Shown: positions 54,993 to 63,940 of the stretch, piece after piece
Layout of the letters: each line of letters opens with the position of its first letter
Numbering within the stretch: the first letter of the stretch is position 1
NCBI RefSeq assembly: GCF_017642925.1
Contig: NZ_JAEPOL010000015.1
Coordinates: forward strand, 18,160-82,159
Length of the DNA stretch: 64,000 bases
Source: Maricaulis sp.
GTDB taxonomy: Bacteria; Pseudomonadota; Alphaproteobacteria; Caulobacterales; Maricaulaceae
Direction: 5' to 3'
Made by a program: the position numbers and the translations under genes
Notes under the pieces: generated by a model
The model's input: only the letters and a program-made list of their open reading frames with translations
Databases searched by the model: none
Told to the model about the DNA's origin: nothing

Positions 54993-56906
54993 ATGAGACC
55001 TCTTCCCGGCGATACCGAAGACGAAGCGAAATCCGCGCCCCAGGGCTCGCTGGGCAAGACCATGGTGCGCCTGTTCGCGCTGCTGGCCTCGCCGGACATG
55101 GCGAAATGGCGCTTCCGCATGGGCGTGGCGCTGGCGCTGACCGTGGTGGCGAAACTGTTCGCCGTCGCGGCGCCGGTCTTTTTCGGTGACGGCATCAACC
55201 TGATTTCCGCCCGGGTGGGCGAGGGCAGTGCCGGCGCAGGCGGGAACGCCGATGCGGCGACGGGCCTCCTGTCCGGTCTCGCCGGCACATTCGGTCTGGC
55301 CTTCTTCGCCTATGCCGCGGCGCGCTTCATGTCGGTGGGGGCACCGCAATTGCGCGACGCCCTGTTTGCGCCGGTCAGCCAGGACGCCCAGCGCCTGACG
55401 GCCGTGAATGCCTTTGCCCACGTGCAGACCCTGTCGATCGGCTATCACCAGACCAAGCGCACCGGCGCGCTCAACCGCATCATCGAGCGTGGTGCGCGGG
55501 CCGTCGATTTCCTGATGCGCTTCCTCATCTTCAACATTGCGCCGACCCTGCTGGAACTGGGTCTGGCGGCGATTGTTCTGAGCGTGAACTATGGCTGGGA
55601 GTTTGCCGCCATCGCCGTGGTAACGGTTGCGGTCTACATGGTGCTGACCTGGTCGGTGACGGAGTGGCGGGTGCGCATCCGCCGCCAGATGAACGAGGCC
55701 GACAATGAGGCCTCGGCCCGCGCCGTGGACAGCCTGATCAATTTTGAGACGGTGAAGGCCTTTGCCGCCGAGCGGCGCGAATCCGACGCGTTCGACGATG
55801 CGATGACCCGCTATGCCCACGCCGCGGCACGGTCGCAATCCTCGCTCGCCCTGCTCAACGGGGCCCAGGCCTTCGTGATGAATGGCGGTCTTCTGGCGAT
55901 GGCGCTGATGGCCGGCTGGAAGGCCTGGAATGGCGTCCTGCAGCCGGGCGATATCGCCGCTGTCACCATGATGCTGATGAATATGTACCAGCCGCTCAAC
56001 ATCCTCGGCTGGGCCTATCGCGAGATCAAGCAGGGTGCGATCGACATGGAGCGGGTGTTCGACACGCTGGCGCTCCGTCCGGAGGTCGCAGATGCACCGG
56101 ATGCGCAGGATTTGCGTCTTTCAGGCGGGGCCGTGCGGCTGCGCGATGTGACCTTCACCCATGATGGCCGCTCGCGCTCGGTCAATGGTGTGGAGCTGGA
56201 CGTTCCGGCCGGCGGCTTTGTCGGCATCTGCGGACCGTCGGGCGCCGGCAAGTCGACCGTGCTGCGTCTCCTGTTCCGCTTCTACGATCCCGACAGCGGC
56301 CGGGTCGAGATTGACGGCCAGGACATCGCCCATGTCACCCAGGAGAGCCTGCGCGAAGCGCTGGGCCTGGTGCCGCAGGATGTTGTCCTGTTCAACGACA
56401 CGCTGCGCTCCAATATCGTTTATGGCCGTCCGGACGCGTCGGAGGACGAGATCTGGCAGGTGCTGGAGCGTGCCCATCTGGCCGCTTTCGTGCGCGGCCT
56501 GCCGGATGGTCTGGAGACCCGGGTGGGCGAGCGCGGACTGAAACTCTCCGGCGGCGAGAAGCAGCGCGTCGGCGTGGCGCGGGCGATCCTTAAAAACCCG
56601 GCCATCCTCGTGCTCGACGAGGCGACATCGGCGCTGGACAGCCAGACCGAGAAAGAGGTCCAGGCGGCGTTGGCCGACGCTGCGCGCGGGCGGACCACGA
56701 TTGCCGTTGCACACCGCCTGTCGACGATTGCCGGGGCCGACCGGATCTTCGTGCTCGACGATGGCCGGGTCGCGGAAAGCGGCACGCATGACGAATTGCT
56801 CGCCCGCGACGGTCTCTACGCCGCCATGTGGCGCCGCCAGAGCGAGGCCGGCGAGGGCAGTGTCGTGCCGTTTCCGGTGAATGCCGGAGACACCGCGGCG
56901 AGTTAG
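54993..56906 (+). CDS. Atm1/HMT-type ABC exporter (fused permease-ATPase)
   Basis: A 637-aa half-transporter. The N-terminal type I exporter membrane domain (six helices, about 50-340) has the GYHQTKRTGALNRIIERG and SLINFETVKAFAAERRE motifs of the mitochondrial Atm1/bacterial HMT group; the ATPase has CGPSGAGKST, LSGGEKQRVGVARAI, ILVLDEATSALDS and the H loop AHRLSTIAGADRI. Homologues export glutathione-linked sulphur or heavy-metal complexes. It functions as a homodimer. Confidence 0.93.
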   Translation: MRPLPGDTEDEAKSAPQGSLGKTMVRLFALLASPDMAKWRFRMGVALALTVVAKLFAVAAPVFFGDGINLISARVGEGSAGAGGNADAATGLLSGLAGTFGLAFFAYAAARFMSVGAPQLRDALFAPVSQDAQRLTAVNAFAHVQTLSIGYHQTKRTGALNRIIERGARAVDFLMRFLIFNIAPTLLELGLAAIVLSVNYGWEFAAIAVVTVAVYMVLTWSVTEWRVRIRRQMNEADNEASARAVDSLINFETVKAFAAERRESDAFDDAMTRYAHAAARSQSSLALLNGAQAFVMNGGLLAMALMAGWKAWNGVLQPGDIAAVTMMLMNMYQPLNILGWAYREIKQGAIDMERVFDTLALRPEVADAPDAQDLRLSGGAVRLRDVTFTHDGRSRSVNGVELDVPAGGFVGICGPSGAGKSTVLRLLFRFYDPDSGRVEIDGQDIAHVTQESLREALGLVPQDVVLFNDTLRSNIVYGRPDASEDEIWQVLERAHLAAFVRGLPDGLETRVGERGLKLSGGEKQRVGVARAILKNPAILVLDEATSALDSQTEKEVQAALADAARGRTTIAVAHRLSTIAGADRIFVLDDGRVAESGTHDELLARDGLYAAMWRRQSEAGEGSVVPFPVNAGDTAAS

Positions 56907-56908
56907 AG

Positions 56909-57008
56909 CTATTTCATCGCCATTGCGGTCGATGAAATAGTTCTGCTTCTTGAGTGGTCGCATTTTCGAACCGCAAAACCGGTTCCCACTTTTGCTGAAA
57001 ATGCTCTA
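56909..57008. repeat. Hairpin plus alphaproteobacterial intergenic palindrome
   Basis: First CTATTTCATCG / CGATGAAATAG (56909-56940), then GCATTTTC...GAAAATGC (56960-57004) enclosing GAACCG-CAAAA-CCGGTTC. The string AAACCGGTTCCCACTTTT is a widespread alphaproteobacterial intergenic repeat. Its end supplies the stop codon of the minus-strand MocR gene. Confidence 0.75.
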
Positions 57009-58415
57009 GCCGCGCTCCAGCCCCTTCTGCAGCACCTCATAGATATGCGGATCGTCGCACTGGGCGACGTTGAAGCGCAGGAAGTTGCGGGCCGATTGTG
57101 ACGGGCTGAATGTGTTGCCGGGCGCCAGGACGACCTGGTGTTTCAGGGCGAAACGGGCAAGGTCGGCCGCGTCCGTGTCGCCGGGCAGGCGGCACCACAG
57201 GAACATGCCCGCCGCCGGTCTCACCCAGGGATCGATGCCGATCCGGGCGAGCCGGTCGGCGGTGCGGGCCATGGCCTGGGCCAGGCGCGTGCGCACGCCT
57301 TCGACATGTTTGCGATAGGCGGCGCTGCGCAGGAGGTGGAGGACGATCTCAGAGGTCATCCGCCCGCCGCCGAATGTGGTGGAGATGCGCAAATCGACCA
57401 GCGCCTCGACCCAGTCCGGCCGCGCCGCAATGAAGCCGCAGCGGCCGGCGGCGGTGAGCGTCTTGGAGAAACTGCCCAGATGGATGACGTTTTCCAGCCC
57501 GTCATAGGTCGCCAGGCGCGGGCCGGGGTTCACTTCCAGATCGGCATAGACATCGTCTTCCAGAATGGTCAGTCCGGCGCGTTCGGCCAGTTTGAGCACC
57601 TGGTGCACGACGGTCGGTGACAGGGTCACGCCGGTCGGATTGTGCAGGCCGGAATTGGTGATGTAGAGGCGCGGTTTCTCGCGCTCGAGGATCTCGGCGA
57701 ACGCTTTCACATCCGGGCCGGCGGGCGTGTAGGGCACGCCGACAATCTTCACCCGGTGCGAGCGCAACAGGGTCTGGAAGTTGAAATAGCTCGGATCGTC
57801 CAGCAGCACGGTATCGCCCGGTTCGACCAGGAAACGGCAGACGAGATCGATCGCCTGGGTGCCGGAATCGGTCAGCACGACATGGTCCGGCGAGGTCTCG
57901 ATCCCGCGCTCGGCGAGGCGCCGGGCCACGATCTGGCGCAGGGCGGGCAGGCCGCGCGGCGAGCCGTATTCGACCAGCGTGCTGGTATCGGCCCGGGCGA
58001 GCGAACGCAGCGCCCGGCGGATATCCGCGTGCGGCATCCAGCTGTCGGGCAGCCAGCCGCAGCCGGGCATGCGCACCTCCGGACCGGCTTCCAGCGCCTG
58101 ACGGGAAATCCAGAACGGGTCCACCTCGCGGTCCAGCCTGGGACCGAGGTCGGCAACGGCGAGCGGGGCGAGCGGGGCTGCGACATAGAAGCCGGAACCG
58201 GGTCGCGACTGGATCGTGCCTTCTGCGGCGAGCCGGTCATAGGCCGTCACGACGGTGGATTTGGACACGCCCAGCGTTTCCGCCAGGGCACGGATCGAGG
58301 GCAGGCGGGCGCCGGGCGTCAGGCTGCGCGAAGCGATCCGGCTTTCGATCGTTGCCATGACCTTGCCGACGAGGGAGGTGTCTGCGGCGTGGGAGAGGGG
58401 GCTGCCATCGGCCAT
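57006..58415 (-). CDS. MocR-type (GntR HTH - aminotransferase fold) regulator
   Basis: A 469-aa protein. Residues 15-80 are a GntR winged helix (LPSIRALAETLGVSKSTVVTAYDRLAAEGTI); residues 110-469 are a class I aminotransferase fold with the PLP lysine in GSFSKTLTAAGRCGF and the cofactor motifs NPTGVTLS and EDDVYADLE. MocR proteins use PLP or an aldimine as effector and regulate a divergent gene, here an EamA transporter. Confidence 0.92.
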   Translation of the reverse strand: MADGSPLSHAADTSLVGKVMATIESRIASRSLTPGARLPSIRALAETLGVSKSTVVTAYDRLAAEGTIQSRPGSGFYVAAPLAPLAVADLGPRLDREVDPFWISRQALEAGPEVRMPGCGWLPDSWMPHADIRRALRSLARADTSTLVEYGSPRGLPALRQIVARRLAERGIETSPDHVVLTDSGTQAIDLVCRFLVEPGDTVLLDDPSYFNFQTLLRSHRVKIVGVPYTPAGPDVKAFAEILEREKPRLYITNSGLHNPTGVTLSPTVVHQVLKLAERAGLTILEDDVYADLEVNPGPRLATYDGLENVIHLGSFSKTLTAAGRCGFIAARPDWVEALVDLRISTTFGGGRMTSEIVLHLLRSAAYRKHVEGVRTRLAQAMARTADRLARIGIDPWVRPAAGMFLWCRLPGDTDAADLARFALKHQVVLAPGNTFSPSQSARNFLRFNVAQCDDPHIYEVLQKGLERG

Positions 58416-58523
58416 CTGTATTGCTCTTTGTACCAGTACGGTTTTGCCAAATTGTATCGGAGTGTCTCTCGCCTTTCCAGTCCGACGCCGCTCTCATGAT
58501 GTGGTTACAGACAGGAGAGCGTC
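58416..58523. promoter_or_regulatory. Divergent MocR / EamA promoter region
   Basis: The 108-bp gap contains GTACCAGTAC (58430-58439) and a related GTATC (58454), on one face about two turns apart, candidate MocR half-sites. Position rather than an exact motif supports the call. Confidence 0.3.
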
Positions 58524-59435
58524 ATGAGTGGTGCGTATCGCGGCTGGGCCAGCGGATTTGCCGGAATGCTGATCTTCAGCGGATCCATGCCGGCGACACG
58601 GATCGCGGTATCGGGCTTCGACCCGGTTTTCCTGACCGCCATGCGCGGCAGTATTGCCGGCATGCTGGGCCTCCTGTTGCTCGTCGTGCTGCGCGAGCGC
58701 CGGCCGGCACGGGGCGATCTCCTGCCGCTGGCCGCGACGGCGGCCGGCGTGGTGATCGGTTTTCCGCTGCTCTCGGCCCTGGCGCTGGAACGGGTGGATG
58801 CCGCCCGCTCGCTGGTCTTTCTCGGCCTCCTGCCGCTGATCACGGCGATCTTCGGCTTTCTGCGGGCCGGCGAGCGTCCGCATCCGGTTTTCTGGATTTT
58901 CTCCGGCCTCGGCGCGGCACTGGTGGCCGGCTTTGCCCTCGGCCGCGGCGGCAGTTCCGACCTGATCGCCGACGGCATGATGATGGCGGGATTGATCCTG
59001 TGCGGCATGGCCTATGCCGAGGGCGCGCGCCTGTCGCGGCATCTGGGCGGCTGGCAGGTGATCTCCTGGGCGCTGGTGCTGGCCCTGCCGGCCATGCTCG
59101 CCCTCTCGCTGTTCACCGCGCCGGCCAGTTTTGACGGCATCGCCCTGCCGGTCTGGCTGAGCGTGGGCTATGTGTCGGTCTTCTCCATGCTGATCGGCTT
59201 CATCTTCTGGTATCGCGGCCTGGCCCAGGGCGGCATTGCGGCGGTCAGCCAGCTGCAATTGCTGATGCCCTTCTTCGGTCTCATGCTGGCGGCCCTGCTG
59301 CTGCACGAGCAGATCAGCGGTGCGATGCTCGCCACGGCAGCCGGGATCGTGCTGTGCGTCGCCGGGGCGAAGCATTTCTCCCGTCCGGGATCGCGCAGTG
59401 CTGCCGCGTTCACACGCCTGCGTCGGCGTGCATAA
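58524..59435 (+). CDS. EamA/DMT family exporter
   Basis: A 303-aa inner-membrane protein with ten helices in two EamA repeats (GYRGWASGFAGMLIFSGS... and second half SVFSMLIGFIFWYRGLAQGGIAAVSQLQLLMPFFGLMLAALLL). This group exports amino acids or metabolites. GAGAGCGTC precedes ATG 58524. It is divergent from a MocR regulator, the usual arrangement for inducible amino-acid efflux. Confidence 0.9.
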   Translation: MSGAYRGWASGFAGMLIFSGSMPATRIAVSGFDPVFLTAMRGSIAGMLGLLLLVVLRERRPARGDLLPLAATAAGVVIGFPLLSALALERVDAARSLVFLGLLPLITAIFGFLRAGERPHPVFWIFSGLGAALVAGFALGRGGSSDLIADGMMMAGLILCGMAYAEGARLSRHLGGWQVISWALVLALPAMLALSLFTAPASFDGIALPVWLSVGYVSVFSMLIGFIFWYRGLAQGGIAAVSQLQLLMPFFGLMLAALLLHEQISGAMLATAAGIVLCVAGAKHFSRPGSRSAAAFTRLRRRA

Positions 59436-59528
59436 TCGGACCCTGGAGCAGAATCTCGATTGGTCGCGTGATCAGGTGAGCCGGTCTCCTTTTCGCCTGA
59501 CCGCTCTACACGGTCCCACGGAGACGCC

Positions 59529-60278
59529 ATGGCCAGTGCCCCGCAAACCATGCCTGACGGGCGTCCCGCCATCGGCCTCATCGGTCTGGGTGCGTTCGGA
59601 CAGCTGGCCGCGCAGCATCTGGCGCCCCATGCCGACCTGACCGGTCACGATCCCCATGCCTCCATGCCGGACGGTGTGCGGGCCGGGACGCTGGCCGAGG
59701 CGGCAGCGCAGCCGGTGGTCATCCTGGCTGTGCCGGTGCAGGCGCTGGGCGAGGCCGCCGCCGCGATCGCAGCGCATATCCGGCCGGGCGCGCTGGTGAT
59801 CGACGTGGCCTCGGTGAAGCTGGAGCCGATGCGTATCCTGCGCGAGATCTTGCCGGCGGGCACGCGCATCCTGGGCACCCATCCGCTCTTCGGGCCGCAG
59901 AGTGCGGCGCAGGGCGTGGCGGGCCAGTCGATCGTGCTGTGTCCGGAGCCGGGCGTAGACCCGGACTGTGCCGCCACCTTCCTGCGCGAACGCCTGGCGC
60001 TGGACGTGCACCTCTCCGACGCCGACACGCATGACCGTACCATGGCCAGCGTGCAGGCGCTGACCCACCTCGTCTCCAAGGTGATCACCGATCTCGACCT
60101 GCCGCCCGCGCCCTATACGACGCGCTCCTTCGAGCTTCTGGCGGAGGCGGCCCGGCTGGTCTCGCAGGACAGTGACGCGCTGTTCCGGGCGATCGAGCGG
60201 CACAACCCGCATGCGGCCGATCTGCGCCGCCGCTTCTTCGAGGCGGCCCGCGCGCTGGACAAGCGTCTGGCCGAATAG
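59529..60278 (+). CDS. Prephenate/arogenate dehydrogenase (TyrA family)
   Basis: A 249-aa NAD(P)-dependent enzyme. Rossmann GLIGLGAFGQLAA (residues 16-28), DVASVKLEPM, the family motif GTHPLFGPQSA with substrate-binding His, and HDRTMASVQALTHLVSK are TyrA-like. It lacks chorismate mutase and ACT domains and is shorter than typical prephenate dehydrogenases, so it is probably a feedback-insensitive arogenate/prephenate dehydrogenase for tyrosine synthesis. Confidence 0.88.
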   Translation: MASAPQTMPDGRPAIGLIGLGAFGQLAAQHLAPHADLTGHDPHASMPDGVRAGTLAEAAAQPVVILAVPVQALGEAAAAIAAHIRPGALVIDVASVKLEPMRILREILPAGTRILGTHPLFGPQSAAQGVAGQSIVLCPEPGVDPDCAATFLRERLALDVHLSDADTHDRTMASVQALTHLVSKVITDLDLPPAPYTTRSFELLAEAARLVSQDSDALFRAIERHNPHAADLRRRFFEAARALDKRLAE

Positions 60279-60378
60279 CACCGGCTTAAGCGCTTGCTCA
60301 CTTTCGGGGGGCATTCTGGTCATCAGCAACCGGACGGCAGCGTCCGGAACATGAGTGCGCGGACCGGAGGGGAGGGCC

Positions 60379-61476
60379 ATGGCACGCGGCGACATCCGTC
60401 CGGTCACACCGGACGATATTCCGGCGATCACCCGTATCGTGCGCGATTGCGGCTTTCCCGAACGCTCTGAAGCAGGCTGGCACTGGGTCTTGTTCGAAAA
60501 TCCCGACCAGGACGGCATCCCGTCCGGCTGGGTGTGCGAGCGCGACGGCGTTGTGGTGGGCCTGATCGGCAATTTCGCCTCGCGCTACCGGATCGGCGAG
60601 CGCACGCTGCGCGCTGCCATCGGCCACACGCTGGTGACCGACCTTTCCGCGGGGCGTCAGGCCGGGATCACCCTGGCGCGTCACGGCCTGCGCCAGACCG
60701 GGGTCGACGTCTATTCCACCCTCAATAATAACGGCCTGTCTGCCCGCATCCTGCCGCGGATCGGCGCCGCGCCCTGGCTGGGCGAGGCGGGGCGGTTGTG
60801 GCTGGAATGGCCGACCGCGCCGCTGCGTATCGCGCTGACGCGTCTGCAGAAGGCGCTGCACCGGCTGCCGCCGGACCGCGAGCGCTTCAGCCGGGTGTTC
60901 GAGCTGGGCCTGGATACCGCCGACCGGCCGGCACCGCGTGTCACGGTAGAGCCGCTGGACCGGGCTGACGATGTCGATCTCGCCCGCCTGACCGAACGGC
61001 TGGCCGCTTCGGGTGAAGCCGTGCGGGTTTTCGACCGTGAGCGCCTGGATTATCGCCGCCGCGACCCCGACCGGGCCGGCGGGTTCGACTATCTCCTCAC
61101 ACGCATCGATGGTGTGCCCGCGCTGCTGGCCGGGACGCTGCTGACCAAACCGTCGGCCGACGGGCTGGAGCATGTCGAGATTGTCGACTGGCTGGGCGTT
61201 GACGATGAGGACGGGATTGCCGCCCAGATCGCGGTCCTGCGGCATATCCTGGCGTGTGCGCGGCGGGCCGGTGTGGCCAAGGTACGGCTGCATTTCCCCC
61301 GCGCGGTTCCCGAGGCTGTCACACAGGCCGGCGGCTGGTGTCTGACGCGCCAGCTCGACTATGATCCCTGCCATGTCCAGTTCCGCGATGACGCCATGCG
61401 CCAGGCCTGGACGCCGCGCCCTGGCGATGCCGACTATTTCTTCGCCTACCGCACGCCGCCGGGCTTGATGCGGTAG
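60379..61476 (+). CDS. GNAT-fold acetyltransferase-like protein
   Basis: A 365-aa protein whose N-terminal 130 residues form a GNAT-like domain (DIRPVTPDDIPAITRIVRDCGF, AAIGHTLVTDLSAGRQAGITLARHGL, DVYSTLNNNGLSARILPRIG) and whose C-terminus contains a second GNAT-like half. The acetyl-CoA loop is degenerate, so activity and substrate are uncertain. GGAGGGG precedes ATG 60379. Confidence 0.75.
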   Translation: MARGDIRPVTPDDIPAITRIVRDCGFPERSEAGWHWVLFENPDQDGIPSGWVCERDGVVVGLIGNFASRYRIGERTLRAAIGHTLVTDLSAGRQAGITLARHGLRQTGVDVYSTLNNNGLSARILPRIGAAPWLGEAGRLWLEWPTAPLRIALTRLQKALHRLPPDRERFSRVFELGLDTADRPAPRVTVEPLDRADDVDLARLTERLAASGEAVRVFDRERLDYRRRDPDRAGGFDYLLTRIDGVPALLAGTLLTKPSADGLEHVEIVDWLGVDDEDGIAAQIAVLRHILACARRAGVAKVRLHFPRAVPEAVTQAGGWCLTRQLDYDPCHVQFRDDAMRQAWTPRPGDADYFFAYRTPPGLMR

Positions 61477-61493
61477 GGGAAATTTCTTCGATT

Positions 61494-61657
61494 TGTCATC
61501 CCGGATGAATGCCCCGCGCATGCGGGGCGCAAGTCCGGGACCTATAATCCCGGTGATATCCAGCTATCGCGAACACTGAGCCGGCTTCCGGCCCAAAGCG
61601 AGCGTATGGGTCCCGGCCCTGCGGCCTGCCTGCGCAGGCCATTCGGTCGGGATGACA
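61494..61657. repeat. Dispersed inverted repeat, TGTCATCCCGG type (second copy)
   Basis: Same plan as 40564-40730: TGTCATCCCGG, GCCCCGC-GCAT-GCGGGGC and a closing GGGATGACA, with TGGGTCCCGG in the right half. It lies between two convergently transcribed GNAT-type genes. Confidence 0.8.
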
Positions 61658-61671
61658 AGGCGCAGACGCAC

Positions 61672-62811
61672 CTACCCCGCCGGGAAGAAGCGCCGCAGGG
61701 CGCTGAGTGTGCCGCGGGTGCGGCCGCGCAGGCTGGTTTCCGCAGCACAGATCTGGTCGAGCCGGCGGCGGGTGCGGCCGATCAGGCGGGCCAGCATGCC
61801 CGGACCGGCATGTTCCAGACGGTGCAGCGTGCGGTGCACGGGCCGGAAGGCCGTGCGGCGGCTTTCCGCGAACAGGGTCGCGGACACGCCGGTGCGTTCG
61901 CCATTGGCGAAATAATCCTTGTAACCGTGCTCGGCCGTGCCGGCATCGTATTCCGCGATGCCGCGCGCGGCGATTTCGGGCAGGAGATGCATCACCAGAA
62001 GATGGCCGGGCGAATAGGCGGCAAAGCGCGGCTCATATCCCGCCAGCCAGCCATGCATGACAGGGCCGGAGCGCAGGTTGAACTCGGCCGCGACGAACTC
62101 ACCGCCCGCTTCCAGCACAAAAAGCTCGGCGCCGAAATCACTGCCGGTGCGCGGCTGGTGCAGGCTTTCCAGCAGGGCCCGGACCCAGGCCGGCGCCAGC
62201 ACGTCGTGCAGGCCCGAGCGCACCAGCTGGGCGCGCTTGAGGTCGAGCAGCCGGCCCAGCGCCTCGCTGTCCGGTCCGGCACGGGTCAGGGTGACCGGGC
62301 CATGATCGGCGGCGAGCTTGCGGCCGAGGCGGCGCAGTTTCTTGAAATGGCGTGGATGACGGCCGGCAAGACCGTCGAGCGTGGCCCGGGCGCCGGCGGT
62401 CAGGTCGGTGACCAGCGAGCGCGTTGTTTCCTCGTGCAGGGCCGGACCGCCGGGGCGGCAGGTCATGTTCGAGCCGGTGTGACCGGCCAGGCCCAGCGCA
62501 TCGATCAGGCGGGCCGGGGTCAGCGCGCTGCCCGGCGCGATCAGCGGGCCGTTCCAGTCGGCAAAGGGTGCACCGGCGGGCCGCGTCCAGCCATCGCGGG
62601 CGACCTGCAGAGGCCAGGCGGCGACGAGTGTCTCGTCCTCGAAGGCAAGGCCGATGAAAGTGTCGGGGCGAACCTGCGCGACGGCGCGGGCAAAAGCAGG
62701 ATCGAGGAAGGGGCTTTCACAGCCGGGGCAGGCCGCGCGCAGGCGTTCGAGGGACTGCCAGTCCTTCTCGCTCAGTGCGGCGGCCTCGACCAGCTGGAAT
62801 GTCTCGCGCAT
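61672..62811 (-). CDS. CelD/BcsL-type GNAT acyltransferase
   Basis: A 379-aa protein with the FemAB/GNAT-like domain of the CelD (Acetyltransf_6) family: HFKKLRRLGRKLA, LLDLKRAQLVRSGL, ELFVLEAGGEFVAAEFNLRSG, MHGWLAGYEPRFAAYSPGHLLVMHLL, YDAGTAEHGYKDYFA. Members acylate surface polysaccharide or its precursors; the holdfast protein HfsK of Caulobacter is of this general type, but no specific orthology is claimed. Monocistronic. Confidence 0.85.
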   Translation of the reverse strand: MRETFQLVEAAALSEKDWQSLERLRAACPGCESPFLDPAFARAVAQVRPDTFIGLAFEDETLVAAWPLQVARDGWTRPAGAPFADWNGPLIAPGSALTPARLIDALGLAGHTGSNMTCRPGGPALHEETTRSLVTDLTAGARATLDGLAGRHPRHFKKLRRLGRKLAADHGPVTLTRAGPDSEALGRLLDLKRAQLVRSGLHDVLAPAWVRALLESLHQPRTGSDFGAELFVLEAGGEFVAAEFNLRSGPVMHGWLAGYEPRFAAYSPGHLLVMHLLPEIAARGIAEYDAGTAEHGYKDYFANGERTGVSATLFAESRRTAFRPVHRTLHRLEHAGPGMLARLIGRTRRRLDQICAAETSLRGRTRGTLSALRRFFPAG

Positions 62812-62982
62812 CGCTCACCCCTCGTGTGCCGGTGCGGGAATTATCCGCGCCGCAGCAGGGATCATGCGAGTTTCATGCCGGGAACACCGGTTCTGCGGGC
62901 GGGGGCAAGTGTGCGGAATCAGAACGCGCAGGGCGTTCGGAAAACCGGCCTGTGACGGGGGAATTCGCTATCAGGAGAAGAA

Positions 62983-63058
62983 TGGCTCCCCGGGACGGGC
63001 TCGAACCGCCGACCCGGTGATTAACAGTCACCTGCTCTACCAACTGAGCTACCGGGGA
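62983..63058 (-). tRNA. tRNA-Asn (anticodon GTT)
   Basis: The minus strand folds as acceptor TCCCCGG / CCGGGGA, D arm AGCTCAGTTGGTAGAGC, anticodon stem GGTGA-TCACC with loop CTGTTAA (anticodon GTT), T arm GGCGGTTCGAGCCCGTC, discriminator G and encoded CCA. Confidence 0.96.
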
Positions 63059-63148
63059 ATACCGTTCTCTCAAGCGAGGACCGGCTTTTATCAGAGCTTC
63101 TGTTCGGGGCGCAAGCACCCTGCTGCTCAAGACCTGCCGGTTTCCTGC

Positions 63149-63179
63149 AAAAAAAATCGGGAGCCACGAAGGCTCCCGA
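63149..63179 (-). terminator. Strong minus-strand intrinsic terminator with no upstream gene
   Basis: Stem TCGGGAGCC / GGCTCCCGA with a 5-base loop followed on the minus strand by eight T. No minus-strand protein gene lies within 800 bp upstream, so it must terminate a short non-coding transcript. Confidence 0.85.
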
Positions 63180-63232
63180 AAAGGCATTGGGTGGATGGTG
63201 GGGTGTCTTCACGGGAAGACGCGTACAGAATT
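63149..63232 (-). ncRNA. Candidate small RNA, CtrA-box promoter
   Basis: About 85 nt from an inferred start near 63232 to the terminator. It contains a hairpin GTCTTC-CCGT-GAAGAC (63205-63220), a C-rich single-stranded stretch ACACCCCACCATCCACCC capable of pairing with Shine-Dalgarno sequences, and the terminator hairpin. An exact CtrA site lies just upstream. The start site is estimated. Nothing else was seen in the 395-bp gap between tRNA-Asn and the DUF962 gene. Confidence 0.5.
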
Positions 63233-63244
63233 GGTTGAGAACCC

Positions 63245-63260
63245 TTAAGGCGGAGTTAAC
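63245..63260. promoter_or_regulatory. Consensus CtrA binding site
   Basis: TTAA-GGCGGAG-TTAAC matches TTAA-N7-TTAAC exactly. It may control the candidate small RNA to its left or the DUF962 gene 194 bp to its right. Confidence 0.6.
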
Positions 63261-63453
63261 GGGGTCGGGAAAATTGGGAAAATGGTTCACCGTCCTTGCC
63301 GGCTTCCTAATGGATTCATGGAAATGAGCCGCTTTCCGGAGAGATTTCGTTAGCCATGTTTTTCGCGGTTTCCGGTTCGGGCCCCGGCCGTGCTAGTGAT
63401 TCGTCCTGCCGATACACGAATTCGATACGGGAGTTCGACACGGGGAGGTGACG

Positions 63454-63810
63454 ATGCGCGAACACACGACTTTCAGCTCTTTCTGGCCCTATTACCTGCG
63501 TGAGCACGCCCGTCCGGCGACGCGCAACTGGCATTATGTCGGGTCCACCCTGGCCATCCTGGTGCTGATCGCGGCGCTGGCGACGCAGACCTGGTGGGGC
63601 CTGCTGGCGGTTCCGGTCGCGGGCTATTTCTTCGCCTGGGTGAGCCACGCCTTTGTCGAGCGCAACAAGCCGGCGACCTTCACCTATCCGCTCTGGTCAC
63701 TGATCAGCGACTACCGCATGTTCGGCCTCTTTCTGACGGGCCGCCTCGACGCCGAACTGGAAAAGGCGGGCGTGCGCCCGGACGGTACGGTGGAAGCGGA
63801 ACACGCCTGA
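63454..63810 (+). CDS. DUF962 / Mpo1-like membrane protein
   Basis: A 118-aa protein with two membrane helices and the family motifs SFWPYYLREHARPATRNWHYVGS and WVSHAFVERNKPATFTYPLWSLISDYRM, including the conserved histidines. Yeast Mpo1 of this family is an Fe2+-dependent dioxygenase that alpha-oxidises 2-hydroxy fatty acids; bacterial function is not established. GGGGAGG precedes ATG 63454; GTG 63448 is an alternative. Confidence 0.9.
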   Translation: MREHTTFSSFWPYYLREHARPATRNWHYVGSTLAILVLIAALATQTWWGLLAVPVAGYFFAWVSHAFVERNKPATFTYPLWSLISDYRMFGLFLTGRLDAELEKAGVRPDGTVEAEHA

Positions 63811-63940
63811 CCCCGGAATAAATCCGGGGAAAGCGTCACTCTCTTTCTTCCCCGACCCGCTCCACTTCCCCCGGCCTCCGCGCCGGGGCCCGGCTGAGCC
63901 TGCATCTGAAACGCCGCCAGACCCCGGAATAAATCCGGGG
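63809..63940. repeat. Direct copies of GACCCCGGAATAAATCCGGGG
   Basis: A 21-bp unit containing the hairpin CCCCGGA-ATAAA-TCCGGGG occurs at 63809-63829 and 63920-63940 with CCCCGGCCTCCGCGCCGGGG between. It starts inside the DUF962 stop codon region. No gene is seen from 63811 to the window end. Confidence 0.75.

Noticed and set aside
58416-58523. Precise MocR operator
   Set aside because: GTACCAGTAC and GTATC are suggestive, but no established motif could be matched exactly, so only the region is annotated.
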